From Bacteroidota bacterium (GTDB lineage Bacteria > Bacteroidota > Bacteroidia > Flavobacteriales > Flavobacteriaceae): 6,925 nt of DNA. Within the stretch, counting starts at the first letter, position 1; every line of letters starts with the position of its first letter. The position numbers and the translations under genes are program-made. The notes beneath the pieces are model-generated. The model worked only from the letters and a program-made list of their open reading frames with translations. It was not told where the DNA came from and did no database searches. The stretch is from assembly GCA_947468985.1 (NCBI GenBank), contig CANINJ010000102.1:1-6925 (forward strand), read 5' to 3'. Positions 1-5,930 of this stretch are shown here, piece by piece.

Positions 1-1116
1 AAAGCGTTTAAATCTCGCAATGAATTTTTATCAACTGTTAGTCACGAACTGCGAACTCCATTGAATGCAATTATTGGTATAACCCACTTATTAATTGAGG
101 ATAATCCGAAAAAGGCACAAGAAAATTATTTGACATCTTTACAATTTTCAGGAGAATATTTATTGGATTTTATAAATCAAATATTAGAATTTAATAAATT
201 AGAATCAGGACATTTTCAAATTGAAAATAGTAATTTTTCAATATTTGAATTGGCAAAGAAAATTGAAAAATCCTTAATTGCACAAGCGAAATCGAATAAC
301 GACGAACTTCAATTTGAAGTTGATTCTGAAATCCCTAATAATCTAATTGGAGACCAAGTTAAATTATCACAAATACTATTAAATCTAATTACCAATGCCA
401 TAAAGTTTACCGATAATGGAGAGGTGAAAATTGCTATTAAATTATTATCAATCAACAAACATGTCGTTTTTATATATTTTGAAGTTACAGATACAGGAAT
501 TGGAATACCTGAAGACAAATTAGAAGCTGTATTTGAGAGCTTTTCTCAGGGCTCTGTTGAAATAAATAGAAAATATGGAGGAACAGGTTTGGGATTAAAT
601 ATTGTAAAAAAATTAGTGGAAATTCTTGGTGGTAAAATCAAATTAGAAAGTAAAATGGGTCAAGGAACTACCTTTTCATTTGTATTGAATTTTACAATTG
701 GGGACGAGATTCCCTTTTCACAGGATAAAAAATATGATCCATCAAAACTTGCCAATAAAAAAATATTGTTAGTTGAAGATAATAAAATCAATCAAATGGT
801 TATTAGTAAAATGCTAGAAAACAAAAAGATGATTTGTTCCATTGCAGAAACTGGAGAAGAAGGCGTTAAATTAGCAAAAAATAAAAATTATGACTTGATA
901 TTAATGGACATTCATTTGCCTGGAATTAGTGGAACAACGGCTACGGAAAATATCAGAATTTTCGATAAAAACACACCAATTGTAGCCTTGACGGCTATTT
1001 CATTAGATGAAAATAGAGAAATGTTGCTTTCGTTTGGAATGAATGAAGTGATTACAAAACCGTTTAATCCAGAAGATTTTTACCGAATTATTGCCGAAAA
1101 AGCAAATATGAATTAA
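1..1116 (+). CDS. Hybrid sensor histidine kinase/response regulator, C-terminal part (5' end outside window)
   Basis: The reading frame is open from base 1, so the start codon and any sensor region lie upstream; the TTG at 61 falls inside the H-box and is not a real start. In window codons, the HisKA H-box is at about 9-25 with phospho-acceptor His15 (SHELRTPLN). The HATPase domain follows, with N-box Asn132 (NLITNAIKF), G1 Asp164 (DTGIGIP), an F-box (FESFSQ) and G2 193-199 (GGTGLGL). After a short linker comes a receiver domain, about 252-366, with acidic pocket Glu259/Asp260, phospho-acceptor Asp303 (LMDIHLPG), switch Thr331 and Lys353 (TKPF). All catalytic residues are present, so the protein should autophosphorylate and relay the phosphate to its own receiver. 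There is no Hpt or output domain after the receiver, so any onward relay needs another protein. The signal cannot be told from this fragment. It ends with tandem stops (TAATAA) and overlaps the convergent phosphorylase gene by 4 bp. Confidence 0.95.
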   Translation, partial: KAFKSRNEFLSTVSHELRTPLNAIIGITHLLIEDNPKKAQENYLTSLQFSGEYLLDFINQILEFNKLESGHFQIENSNFSIFELAKKIEKSLIAQAKSNNDELQFEVDSEIPNNLIGDQVKLSQILLNLITNAIKFTDNGEVKIAIKLLSINKHVVFIYFEVTDTGIGIPEDKLEAVFESFSQGSVEINRKYGGTGLGLNIVKKLVEILGGKIKLESKMGQGTTFSFVLNFTIGDEIPFSQDKKYDPSKLANKKILLVEDNKINQMVISKMLENKKMICSIAETGEEGVKLAKNKNYDLILMDIHLPGISGTTATENIRIFDKNTPIVALTAISLDENREMLLSFGMNEVITKPFNPEDFYRIIAEKANMN

Positions 1117-1928
1117 TAATTTATAATCAATTCTTTGATTAGTTTACGAACAGATGGCTCTGCTTTTTCTGCAGCTTTTAGAACTTCAGCATGATTTACT
1201 TCTTCAATATTATCCTCATCTCCCATGTCTGTAATTACAGAAATCCCAAAACATTCCATTTCCATGTGTCGCGCGACAATTACTTCAGGAACGGTTGACA
1301 TTCCAACGCAATCGGCACCCAAAATTTTAACCATTCTATATTCTGATAACGTTTCAAATGTAGGTCCTTGCAAACCTAAATAAATTCCATCTTGCACTTC
1401 AATATTTAATTTTTGAGCAACTTCTTTAGCTTTTGCGATCATTTTTTTAGAATAAGGCTCGCTCATATTTACAAAACGAGGACCAAAACGTTCGTCATTT
1501 TTTCCACGTAAAGGATGTTCAGGCATCATATTTATATGGTCTTTGATAATTACTATTGAACCCACTTCATAATTAGGATTTACACCCCCAGAAGCATTAG
1601 AAACAACTATTTTATCAATTCCCAAAAATTTCATTACACGCACTGGAAAAGTCACTTCTTTCATAGAATATCCTTCATAAAAATGAAATCGACCTTGCAT
1701 TGCAACGACTTTTTTATTTCCAATCGTTCCAAAAACTAAAGCACTTTTATGACCTTGAACTGTAGAAACTGGGAAATTTGGAATTTCTGAATACGGTAAA
1801 GTATATTGAATTTGAATGTCATCAGTGAAACTTCCTAATCCTGAGCCTAAAATCACTCCATATTCTGGTGCGAAATTTGCAGTTTTGTCTTTAATATAAT
1901 TTACTGTTTCTTGAACTGAATTCCACAT
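1113..1928 (-). CDS. punA: Purine nucleoside phosphorylase, trimeric PNP/MTAP-family type
   Basis: This enzyme cleaves purine (deoxy)nucleosides with phosphate to the free base and (deoxy)ribose-1-phosphate in cytoplasmic purine salvage. The 271-residue product has the length and motifs of trimeric PNPs: phosphate-binding GSGLG (28-32) and GH (59-60), QGRFHFYEG (78-86), the SNASGG segment (110-115), GPTFET with base-binding Glu192, the strongly conserved GMSTVPEVIVARH (209-221), and His246 in NHAEVL. The position equal to Asn243 of human PNP is Asp234 (VITDM), a change linked in the family to acceptance of 6-aminopurines, so inosine/guanosine specificity should not be assumed. I chose the ATG at 1928 (MWNSVQETV), which matches the usual N-terminus; an in-frame TTG at 1949 would add seven residues. 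The start lies 38 bp inside the end of lpxK in another frame, so the two are probably co-transcribed and perhaps translationally coupled. Confidence 0.93.
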   Translation of the reverse strand: MWNSVQETVNYIKDKTANFAPEYGVILGSGLGSFTDDIQIQYTLPYSEIPNFPVSTVQGHKSALVFGTIGNKKVVAMQGRFHFYEGYSMKEVTFPVRVMKFLGIDKIVVSNASGGVNPNYEVGSIVIIKDHINMMPEHPLRGKNDERFGPRFVNMSEPYSKKMIAKAKEVAQKLNIEVQDGIYLGLQGPTFETLSEYRMVKILGADCVGMSTVPEVIVARHMEMECFGISVITDMGDEDNIEEVNHAEVLKAAEKAEPSVRKLIKELIINY

Positions 1929-2925
1929 AATTAGTAATGATTTTATCAAAATTCTCCCCTTCTGAAATAAATTTACTTTGCATTGGAAGATAAAAAAGTT
2001 GTTCTTTTGAGATGCTTCCTTTCAATCTAACGTAATCTTTTTCGGTGGTTATTATGATTTTGTTATTGGCTTTATTTTTAATTTCTAAAATGTCTTTTTC
2101 CGTAAAATGATGATGATCAGGAAAAGTCAAACACTCTTCATTATTATTATGTAAATGTGCGAAAAAGGATTGAGGTTTTGCGATTCCTGCCAAAAGTAAT
2201 TTATCAACATTTTCAATCTCTGAAACTTTAAGTTTTTCAATTTCAGAATACACAAATTCATCGTAAGCGATTGTTGTGAAATAAAGTTCTTGAGTGTCTA
2301 AAATAGCTAACTTTTTTCTAATTTTAACTTGCTCGTCATTAGATAAATCTGAAGGACATTTTGTAACTATAATTACATTCGCTCTTTTTGCCCCACCCCT
2401 ATTTTCTCTTAAATTTCCTGTAGGAAGTTGAAAATCATCAGAATACAATTCGTTATAAGAAGTCAACAAAATATAAAACCCTGCTTTTACTTTTCTGTGT
2501 TGAAAAGCATCATCTAATAAAATCACTTCTGGTTTTGAAGTTTGGGAAAGCAATTGATCGATTCCATTTTTTCGATTGGTATCAACGGCAACTTGAATAT
2601 TTGGGAATTTTGAGTAAAACTGAAACGGTTCATCGCCAATTATTGACGCATTTAAATTGGCATCAGCCAAAATAAAACCGTTAGATTTTCTTTTATAGCC
2701 CCGACTTAAAGTTGCTATTTTATATTTTTCAGATAATAATTGGATTAAATATTCAATTTGAGGTGTTTTTCCTGTTCCACCAACACTCAAATTCCCAACC
2801 GCAATTATTGGTAAATTAAAAGAGTAGGATTTGAGAACTCCCGTATCATATAGAAAATTTCGCAATGAAGTTATTACACCATATATAATGGCAAATGGAA
2901 ACAGTATTTTTCGCAATAAATTCAT
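1891..2925 (-). CDS. lpxK: Tetraacyldisaccharide 4'-kinase (lipid A biosynthesis)
   Basis: LpxK phosphorylates the 4' position of tetraacyldisaccharide-1-phosphate to give lipid IVA, at the cytoplasmic face of the inner membrane. The 344-residue product begins with a hydrophobic N-terminal segment (about 7-21) of the kind that anchors LpxK to the membrane. It then has the P-loop GNLSVGGTGKTP (44-55), the LSRGYKRK motif (73-80), GDEP (97-100), the VILLDDAFQHR motif with Asp138/Asp139 (134-144), LPTGNLRE (167-174), a GIAKP turn (247-251), the DHHHF histidines (270-274) and TEKDYVRL (294-301). These are the family's diagnostic motifs in the expected order and at the usual length. The ATG at 2925 starts right before the hydrophobic helix and is preceded by a candidate -7 element at 2930-2937. 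The last codons overlap the start of the phosphorylase gene. This indicates an outer membrane with lipid A. Confidence 0.95.
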   Translation of the reverse strand: MNLLRKILFPFAIIYGVITSLRNFLYDTGVLKSYSFNLPIIAVGNLSVGGTGKTPQIEYLIQLLSEKYKIATLSRGYKRKSNGFILADANLNASIIGDEPFQFYSKFPNIQVAVDTNRKNGIDQLLSQTSKPEVILLDDAFQHRKVKAGFYILLTSYNELYSDDFQLPTGNLRENRGGAKRANVIIVTKCPSDLSNDEQVKIRKKLAILDTQELYFTTIAYDEFVYSEIEKLKVSEIENVDKLLLAGIAKPQSFFAHLHNNNEECLTFPDHHHFTEKDILEIKNKANNKIIITTEKDYVRLKGSISKEQLFYLPMQSKFISEGENFDKIITNYVEFSSRNSKLY

Positions 2926-2929
2926 TGTA

Positions 2930-2937
2930 CGAAAGTA
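2930..2937 (-). promoter_or_regulatory. Candidate -7 promoter element of lpxK
   Basis: On the minus strand this reads TACTTTCG, matching the Bacteroidetes consensus TAnnTTTG at five of six fixed positions. It ends 4 nt before the lpxK ATG, so transcription would start at or within a few bases of the start codon. No convincing -33 TTG is seen at the usual distance, so the call is tentative. Confidence 0.4.
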
Positions 2938-2977
2938 TAATATTTTATCTTTATAAAAAAGTTGAATTGATTATTCG

Positions 2978-2985
2978 TTAATTTG
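2978..2985 (+). promoter_or_regulatory. Weak candidate -7 element of the NIF3 operon
   Basis: TTAATTTG matches TAnnTTTG at five of six fixed positions and ends 20 nt before the ATG at 3006. The nearest upstream TTG triplets (2962-2964 and 2967-2969) are too close for a standard -33 element. It is listed only as the best candidate in this short spacer. Confidence 0.25.
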
Positions 2986-3005
2986 TAAATTCAAAAAATA
3001 CAATT

Positions 3006-4103
3006 ATGCATAAAATTAAAGATATAATTACCCTACTTGAAGAAATGGCGCCTTTAGCGTATGCTGAAGATTTTGATAATGTTGGATTATTAGTTGGTAA
3101 TTTAGAAACCGAAGCAACTGGAATTTTAGTTTGTCACGATGCTTTAGAAAGTGTAATTGATGAAGCTATTACCAAAAATTGCAACTTAGTGGTGTGTTTC
3201 CATCCGATATTATTCTCAGGATTAAAGAAAATTACTGGGAAAAATTATGTTGAACGTTCCATTATTAAAGCAATCAAGAATGATATTGCAATTTATGCAG
3301 TTCATACGGCATTGGACAATCATCCTGAAGGTGTAAATAAAATTTTCGGTGATGCTTTAGGTTTAATAAATACTAAAATTCTAATTCCAAAAGAGCAATT
3401 CATAAGAAAATTAGTCACTTTTACCATTCCTGAAAATGTAGAAAAAGTTCGAAATGCCCTTTTTGACGCTGGTGCAGGAACAATTGGAAACTATGAAAAT
3501 TGTAGTTTTAGTTCCAAAGGATTGGGAACTTATATGGGAAATGAGCATAGCAATCCTGAAATTGGTGAACGATTTGAATTTGTTGAAGCGGATGAAATTA
3601 AGATTGAAGTTACCTTTGAAAAACAATTAGAAAGCAAAATTCTGAAAGCACTTTTTGAAAGTCATATCTATGAAGAAGTGGCTTATGAAATCATAGAATT
3701 GCAAAACAAACATCAAAATATCGGAATGGGATTGATTGGAGAATTAGAAAATCCGATGACCGAAAAAGATTTTTTATTGTTTGTAAAAGACAAAATGCAA
3801 TGTGAGGGAATTCGTCATTCAGAATTTATTGGAAAACCAATAAAAAAAGTTGCTCTTCTTGGAGGTGCAGGAAGTTTTGCAATTAAAAATGCAATTTCTG
3901 CTGGCGCAAATGTTTTTTTAACGGCAGATTTGAAGTACCATCAGTTTTATGAAGCGGAAAATCGGATAATTTTAGCTGATATTGGTCATTTTGAGAGCGA
4001 AAGGTATACAAAAAATTATATTGTTGATTTTCTTAGGAAAAAAATCCTTAATTTTGCAATCATTTTATCGGAAGAAAATACAAATCCAGTTAAGTACTTA
4101 TAA
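3006..4103 (+). CDS. NIF3/YbgI-family dinuclear metal protein, long form
   Basis: NIF3 (DUF34, COG0327) proteins are toroidal hexamers with two metals per subunit. Their function is unsettled, and the label 'GTP cyclohydrolase 1 type 2' is an unreliable database name. At 365 residues this is the long form: an N-terminal NIF3 half (about 1-125, with DFDNVGLLVG, CFHPILFSGLKKITG and YAVHTALDN), an inserted CutA/PII-like domain (about 130-235, with KGLGTYMGNEHSNPEIG), and a C-terminal half (about 240-350, with VALLGGAGSF, FLTADLKYHQF and IGHFESE). Likely metal ligands are His66, Asp104, His328 and Glu332. The first His of the usual HH(P) pair is Phe65 here, so the site may bind one metal or use another ligand. 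The gene is 6 bp upstream of a COG1579-type gene, a pairing I know from other bacteria, which suggests a shared role. Confidence 0.9.
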   Translation: MHKIKDIITLLEEMAPLAYAEDFDNVGLLVGNLETEATGILVCHDALESVIDEAITKNCNLVVCFHPILFSGLKKITGKNYVERSIIKAIKNDIAIYAVHTALDNHPEGVNKIFGDALGLINTKILIPKEQFIRKLVTFTIPENVEKVRNALFDAGAGTIGNYENCSFSSKGLGTYMGNEHSNPEIGERFEFVEADEIKIEVTFEKQLESKILKALFESHIYEEVAYEIIELQNKHQNIGMGLIGELENPMTEKDFLLFVKDKMQCEGIRHSEFIGKPIKKVALLGGAGSFAIKNAISAGANVFLTADLKYHQFYEAENRIILADIGHFESERYTKNYIVDFLRKKILNFAIILSEENTNPVKYL

Positions 4104-4109
4104 ATTATT

Positions 4110-4889
4110 ATGGCGAATACGAAAGAACTAAGTGTAGAAGACAAATTAAGAGCATTATATGATTTGCAATTAATTGATACAAGAATTGACGAAATCAGAA
4201 ATGTTAGAGGAGAACTTCCTTTAGAAGTAGAAGATTTAGAAGATGAAGTTGCTGGTTTAAGCACTCGTTTAGATAAACTTAAAAATGATTTGACCGTTAT
4301 TGAAGATCTTATCAAAGCTAAAAAAATAGCTATTGACGATCACAATGAGTCAATGAAAAAATATGTTAAACAACAAGAAACTGTTCGTAACAACAGAGAA
4401 TTCAACTCATTAACAAAAGAAGTTGAGTTTCAAGAGCTTGAAATTCAATTGGCTGAAAAGCAAATTAAAGAAATGAAAGCTACTATTGAACATAAAAAAG
4501 AAGTGATTTCTCAATCTAAAGAAAAATTAGATATTAAATCAACTCACTTGAAACATAAAAAGACAGAATTGAATGCAATTATGTCTGAAACTGAAAAAGA
4601 AGAAGGTTTCTTGACTGAAAAGTCAGCTGAATACCAAGCTTTAATTGAGCAACGATTATTAGCTGCTTACACACGAATTAGATCAAGTGTTCGTAACGGA
4701 TTAGCAGTAGTTTCAATTGAAAGAGGTGCTTCTGCAGGTTCTTTCTTTACAATTCCACCACAAACACAAGTGGAAATTGCGTCAAGAAAAAAAATTATCA
4801 CCGACGAACATTCAGGAAGAATTTTAGTTGACAGCTCACTTGCTGAAGAGGAAAGAGAAAAAATGGAAAAGTTATTTTCTAAATTTTAA
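4110..4889 (+). CDS. COG1579-type coiled-coil protein with a cysteine-less zinc-ribbon domain
   Basis: This 259-residue protein has the build of the 'C4-type zinc ribbon' family (COG1579; Helicobacter FlgZ/HP0958 is a studied member). A long charged coiled coil (about 10-175) includes the conserved NNREFNSLTKEVEF segment (94-107). A small C-terminal domain follows (about 185-259), with RNGLAVVSIERG, IPPQTQVEIASRKKI and GRILVD. Family members bind zinc through two CxxC pairs, one before IPPQ and one in a CEHCGR-like motif. Here the spacing is intact but the ligands are Ser208/Ser211 and Asp232/Ser235, so zinc binding by the usual site is not expected. The frame is clean and the domain otherwise well kept, so this is not a decayed gene. 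It is the second gene of the NIF3 operon (6-bp gap) and is followed directly by a terminator. The family is thought to act on nucleic acids; the exact role is unknown. Confidence 0.88.
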   Translation: MANTKELSVEDKLRALYDLQLIDTRIDEIRNVRGELPLEVEDLEDEVAGLSTRLDKLKNDLTVIEDLIKAKKIAIDDHNESMKKYVKQQETVRNNREFNSLTKEVEFQELEIQLAEKQIKEMKATIEHKKEVISQSKEKLDIKSTHLKHKKTELNAIMSETEKEEGFLTEKSAEYQALIEQRLLAAYTRIRSSVRNGLAVVSIERGASAGSFFTIPPQTQVEIASRKKIITDEHSGRILVDSSLAEEEREKMEKLFSKF

Positions 4890-4896
4890 TTATATG

Positions 4897-4923
4897 AAGC
4901 CACGCTAATAACGTGGCTTTTTT
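4897..4923 (+). terminator. Intrinsic terminator of the NIF3/COG1579 operon
   Basis: A perfect 8-bp stem (AAGCCACG at 4897-4904, CGTGGCTT at 4912-4919) encloses a 7-nt loop and runs into six T residues (4918-4923). It lies 7 bp after the stop at 4889. Its T tract ends only 3 bp before the ATG of the next gene, so it also occupies that gene's 5' region. Confidence 0.88.
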
Positions 4924-4926
4924 ATT

Positions 4927-5772
4927 ATGAAGAAAATCAATTATTTCCTACTTACAAAATCTATAGGTTTTTACATCAATATGCTGAGCTTTATTTCCCC
5001 AAAGAAAGCAACTCAAAAGGCGTATGATTTATTCAGCATTCCCAGAAAAGGAAAAATTACATTACATTCAATCCCGGAAATTCTTCAAAATGCGGAAGCA
5101 GTAACTTTGGATTTTGAAGGAAATGCTATTCAAACTTATATTTGGAAAGGAGATGAAACCGTAATTTTCTTAATTCACGGTTGGGAAAGCAATTCGGCAC
5201 GTTGGAAAAAAGCACTTCCTTTTTTATTAGAATCTGGAAATACTATTGTTGCCATTGATGCTCCTGCTCATGGATTATCGGGCGGAATAGATTTCAATGT
5301 TCCAAAATATGCAGAATTCATAAATCATGTAGCCAAAGAATATAAACCACAAATTTTAATTGGGCATTCAATTGGCGGCAAAGCGTGTTTGTATTACCAA
5401 TCATTATATCAAAATTCTTCGATTAAAAAGATGGTAATTCTTGGCGCACCATCGGATTTCAAAGTAATTCTCAAAAATTATATTACATTATTGAGTTTAA
5501 ATTCCATTATATATAAAGGTTTAGAAAACTATTATTTAGAAAATTACAATCTCAATATTACTGAATTTAATGGTCAAATTTTCTCATCTAATATATCGAC
5601 CAAAGGTTTCATTGCTCACGACATTGAAGATAAAATTGTTGCTTTTTCTGAAGGAGAAAAAAATGCAATCTCCTGGAAAGATTCAATTTTTATTCCAACA
5701 AAAGGAATTGGACACAGTATGAATGATACTGATTTATATCAAAAAATAGTTACCTTTTTAGTAGAAGCATAA
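4927..5772 (+). CDS. Alpha/beta-hydrolase fold protein, substrate unknown
   Basis: This is a 281-residue cytoplasmic-looking alpha/beta hydrolase. The oxyanion-hole motif is HGWESN (84-89). DAPAHGLSGG (111-120) is the loop following a core strand. The nucleophile elbow is GHSIGG with Ser148. The acid is probably Asp235 in HDIEDKIV, and His263 in GIGHSMND completes the triad. The order and spacing fit an active serine hydrolase (esterase, lipase or thioesterase-like); the sequence does not show which. There is no signal peptide, and the hydrophobic stretch at about 6-24 follows two lysines and is broken by Lys11. The ATG at 4927 is 3 bp after a terminator T tract. A second in-frame ATG at 4981 (Met19) is preceded by a TAnnTTTG-like TAGGTTTT at 4964-4971, so the shorter start is possible, though the N-terminal residues look genuine. 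Transcription probably depends on readthrough or on a promoter inside the preceding gene. Confidence 0.88.
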   Translation: MKKINYFLLTKSIGFYINMLSFISPKKATQKAYDLFSIPRKGKITLHSIPEILQNAEAVTLDFEGNAIQTYIWKGDETVIFLIHGWESNSARWKKALPFLLESGNTIVAIDAPAHGLSGGIDFNVPKYAEFINHVAKEYKPQILIGHSIGGKACLYYQSLYQNSSIKKMVILGAPSDFKVILKNYITLLSLNSIIYKGLENYYLENYNLNITEFNGQIFSSNISTKGFIAHDIEDKIVAFSEGEKNAISWKDSIFIPTKGIGHSMNDTDLYQKIVTFLVEA

Positions 5773-5812
5773 CTATTTATTCCTCAAATTATACCGCTTG
5801 TTATTTCAAAAT

Positions 5813-5832
5813 AGTTCAAAAAAAATTGAACT
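5813..5832. repeat. Short inverted repeat AGTTCAA-N6-TTGAACT
   Basis: Perfect 7-bp arms (5813-5819 and 5826-5832) flank an all-A 6-nt spacer. There is no T tract after it on the plus strand, so it is a poor terminator for the hydrolase gene. It could be a weak RNA hairpin or a binding site for a dimeric regulator. Confidence 0.4.
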
Positions 5833-5852
5833 TAATGAAATATACAGCTGCA

Positions 5853-5897
5853 TAATGCCAGAATTATTAGTCCGAAAAATAATTGTAATTGGCATTA
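5853..5897. repeat. Extended two-part inverted repeat upstream of the rluF promoter
   Basis: The outer arms are perfect over 8 bp (TAATGCCA at 5853-5860, TGGCATTA at 5890-5897). The inner arms are perfect over 7 bp (AATTATT at 5862-5868, AATAATT at 5878-5884) around a 9-nt loop. One base bulges on the left and five on the right. It ends 21 bp before the -7 element, so the right arm covers the expected -33 region and could be an operator or a DNA/RNA hairpin. Confidence 0.45.
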
Positions 5898-5918
5898 CTT
5901 AATAAGCTATTTTCTAAT

Positions 5919-5926
5919 TAACTTTG
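5919..5926 (+). promoter_or_regulatory. -7 promoter element of rluF
   Basis: TAACTTTG is a full match to the Bacteroidetes -7 consensus TAnnTTTG and is followed by C, as is common. It ends 4 nt before the ATG at 5931, which predicts a leaderless or nearly leaderless mRNA. The nearest clear TTG upstream (5889-5891) is 27 bp away, longer than usual, so the -33 element is uncertain. Confidence 0.6.
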
Positions 5927-5930
5927 CCCT

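Larger units (their letters stand above)
2926..3005. promoter_or_regulatory. Divergent intergenic promoter region, lpxK / NIF3 operon
   Basis: This 80-bp, almost purely A/T spacer must hold the promoters for both lpxK (leftward) and the NIF3 operon (rightward), since the two genes start at its edges. No Shine-Dalgarno-like purine tract precedes either ATG, as is usual in Bacteroidetes. Candidate -7 elements are listed separately. No inverted repeat worth reporting was seen. Confidence 0.6.
5773..5930. other. Intergenic region upstream of rluF
   Basis: This 158-bp A/T-rich spacer shows no reading frame I would call. It holds two inverted repeats (5813-5832 and 5853-5897) and a strong -7 element (5919-5926) just before rluF. 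No T-rich terminator follows the hydrolase gene, so its transcript may run into this region. Confidence 0.6.

Noticed and set aside
61..63. TTG as the start codon of the histidine kinase
   Set aside because: The frame is open to base 1, and the residues before it contain the phospho-acceptor His and the rest of the H-box, so the gene begins outside the window.
309..518. Minus-strand open frame of 69 codons inside the histidine kinase gene
   Set aside because: It lies antisense to the conserved HATPase N and G1 boxes and shows no recognisable domain; it is a shadow of the real frame.
1929..1961. TTG start at 1949 with an AAGGGGAG tract just upstream for the phosphorylase
   Set aside because: The purine tract is explained by LpxK codons (Glu-Gly-Glu), Bacteroidetes seldom rely on such motifs, and the ATG at 1928 gives the family's normal N-terminus. 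It is kept only as a start ambiguity.
3411..3626. Minus-strand open frame of 71 codons inside the NIF3 gene
   Set aside because: It is antisense to the inserted CutA-like domain, with a Phe/Ile/Asn-rich translation typical of the reverse strand of AT-rich coding DNA.
4016..4315. Minus-strand open frame of 99 codons across the NIF3/COG1579 junction
   Set aside because: It is a Ser/Lys-rich translation antisense to a coiled-coil coding region, with no motif and no separate promoter.
4110..4889. COG1579-type gene as a decayed pseudogene because its cysteines are missing
   Set aside because: The frame is intact and full length, the other domain motifs are conserved and spacing is exact, which points to a maintained zinc-free version.
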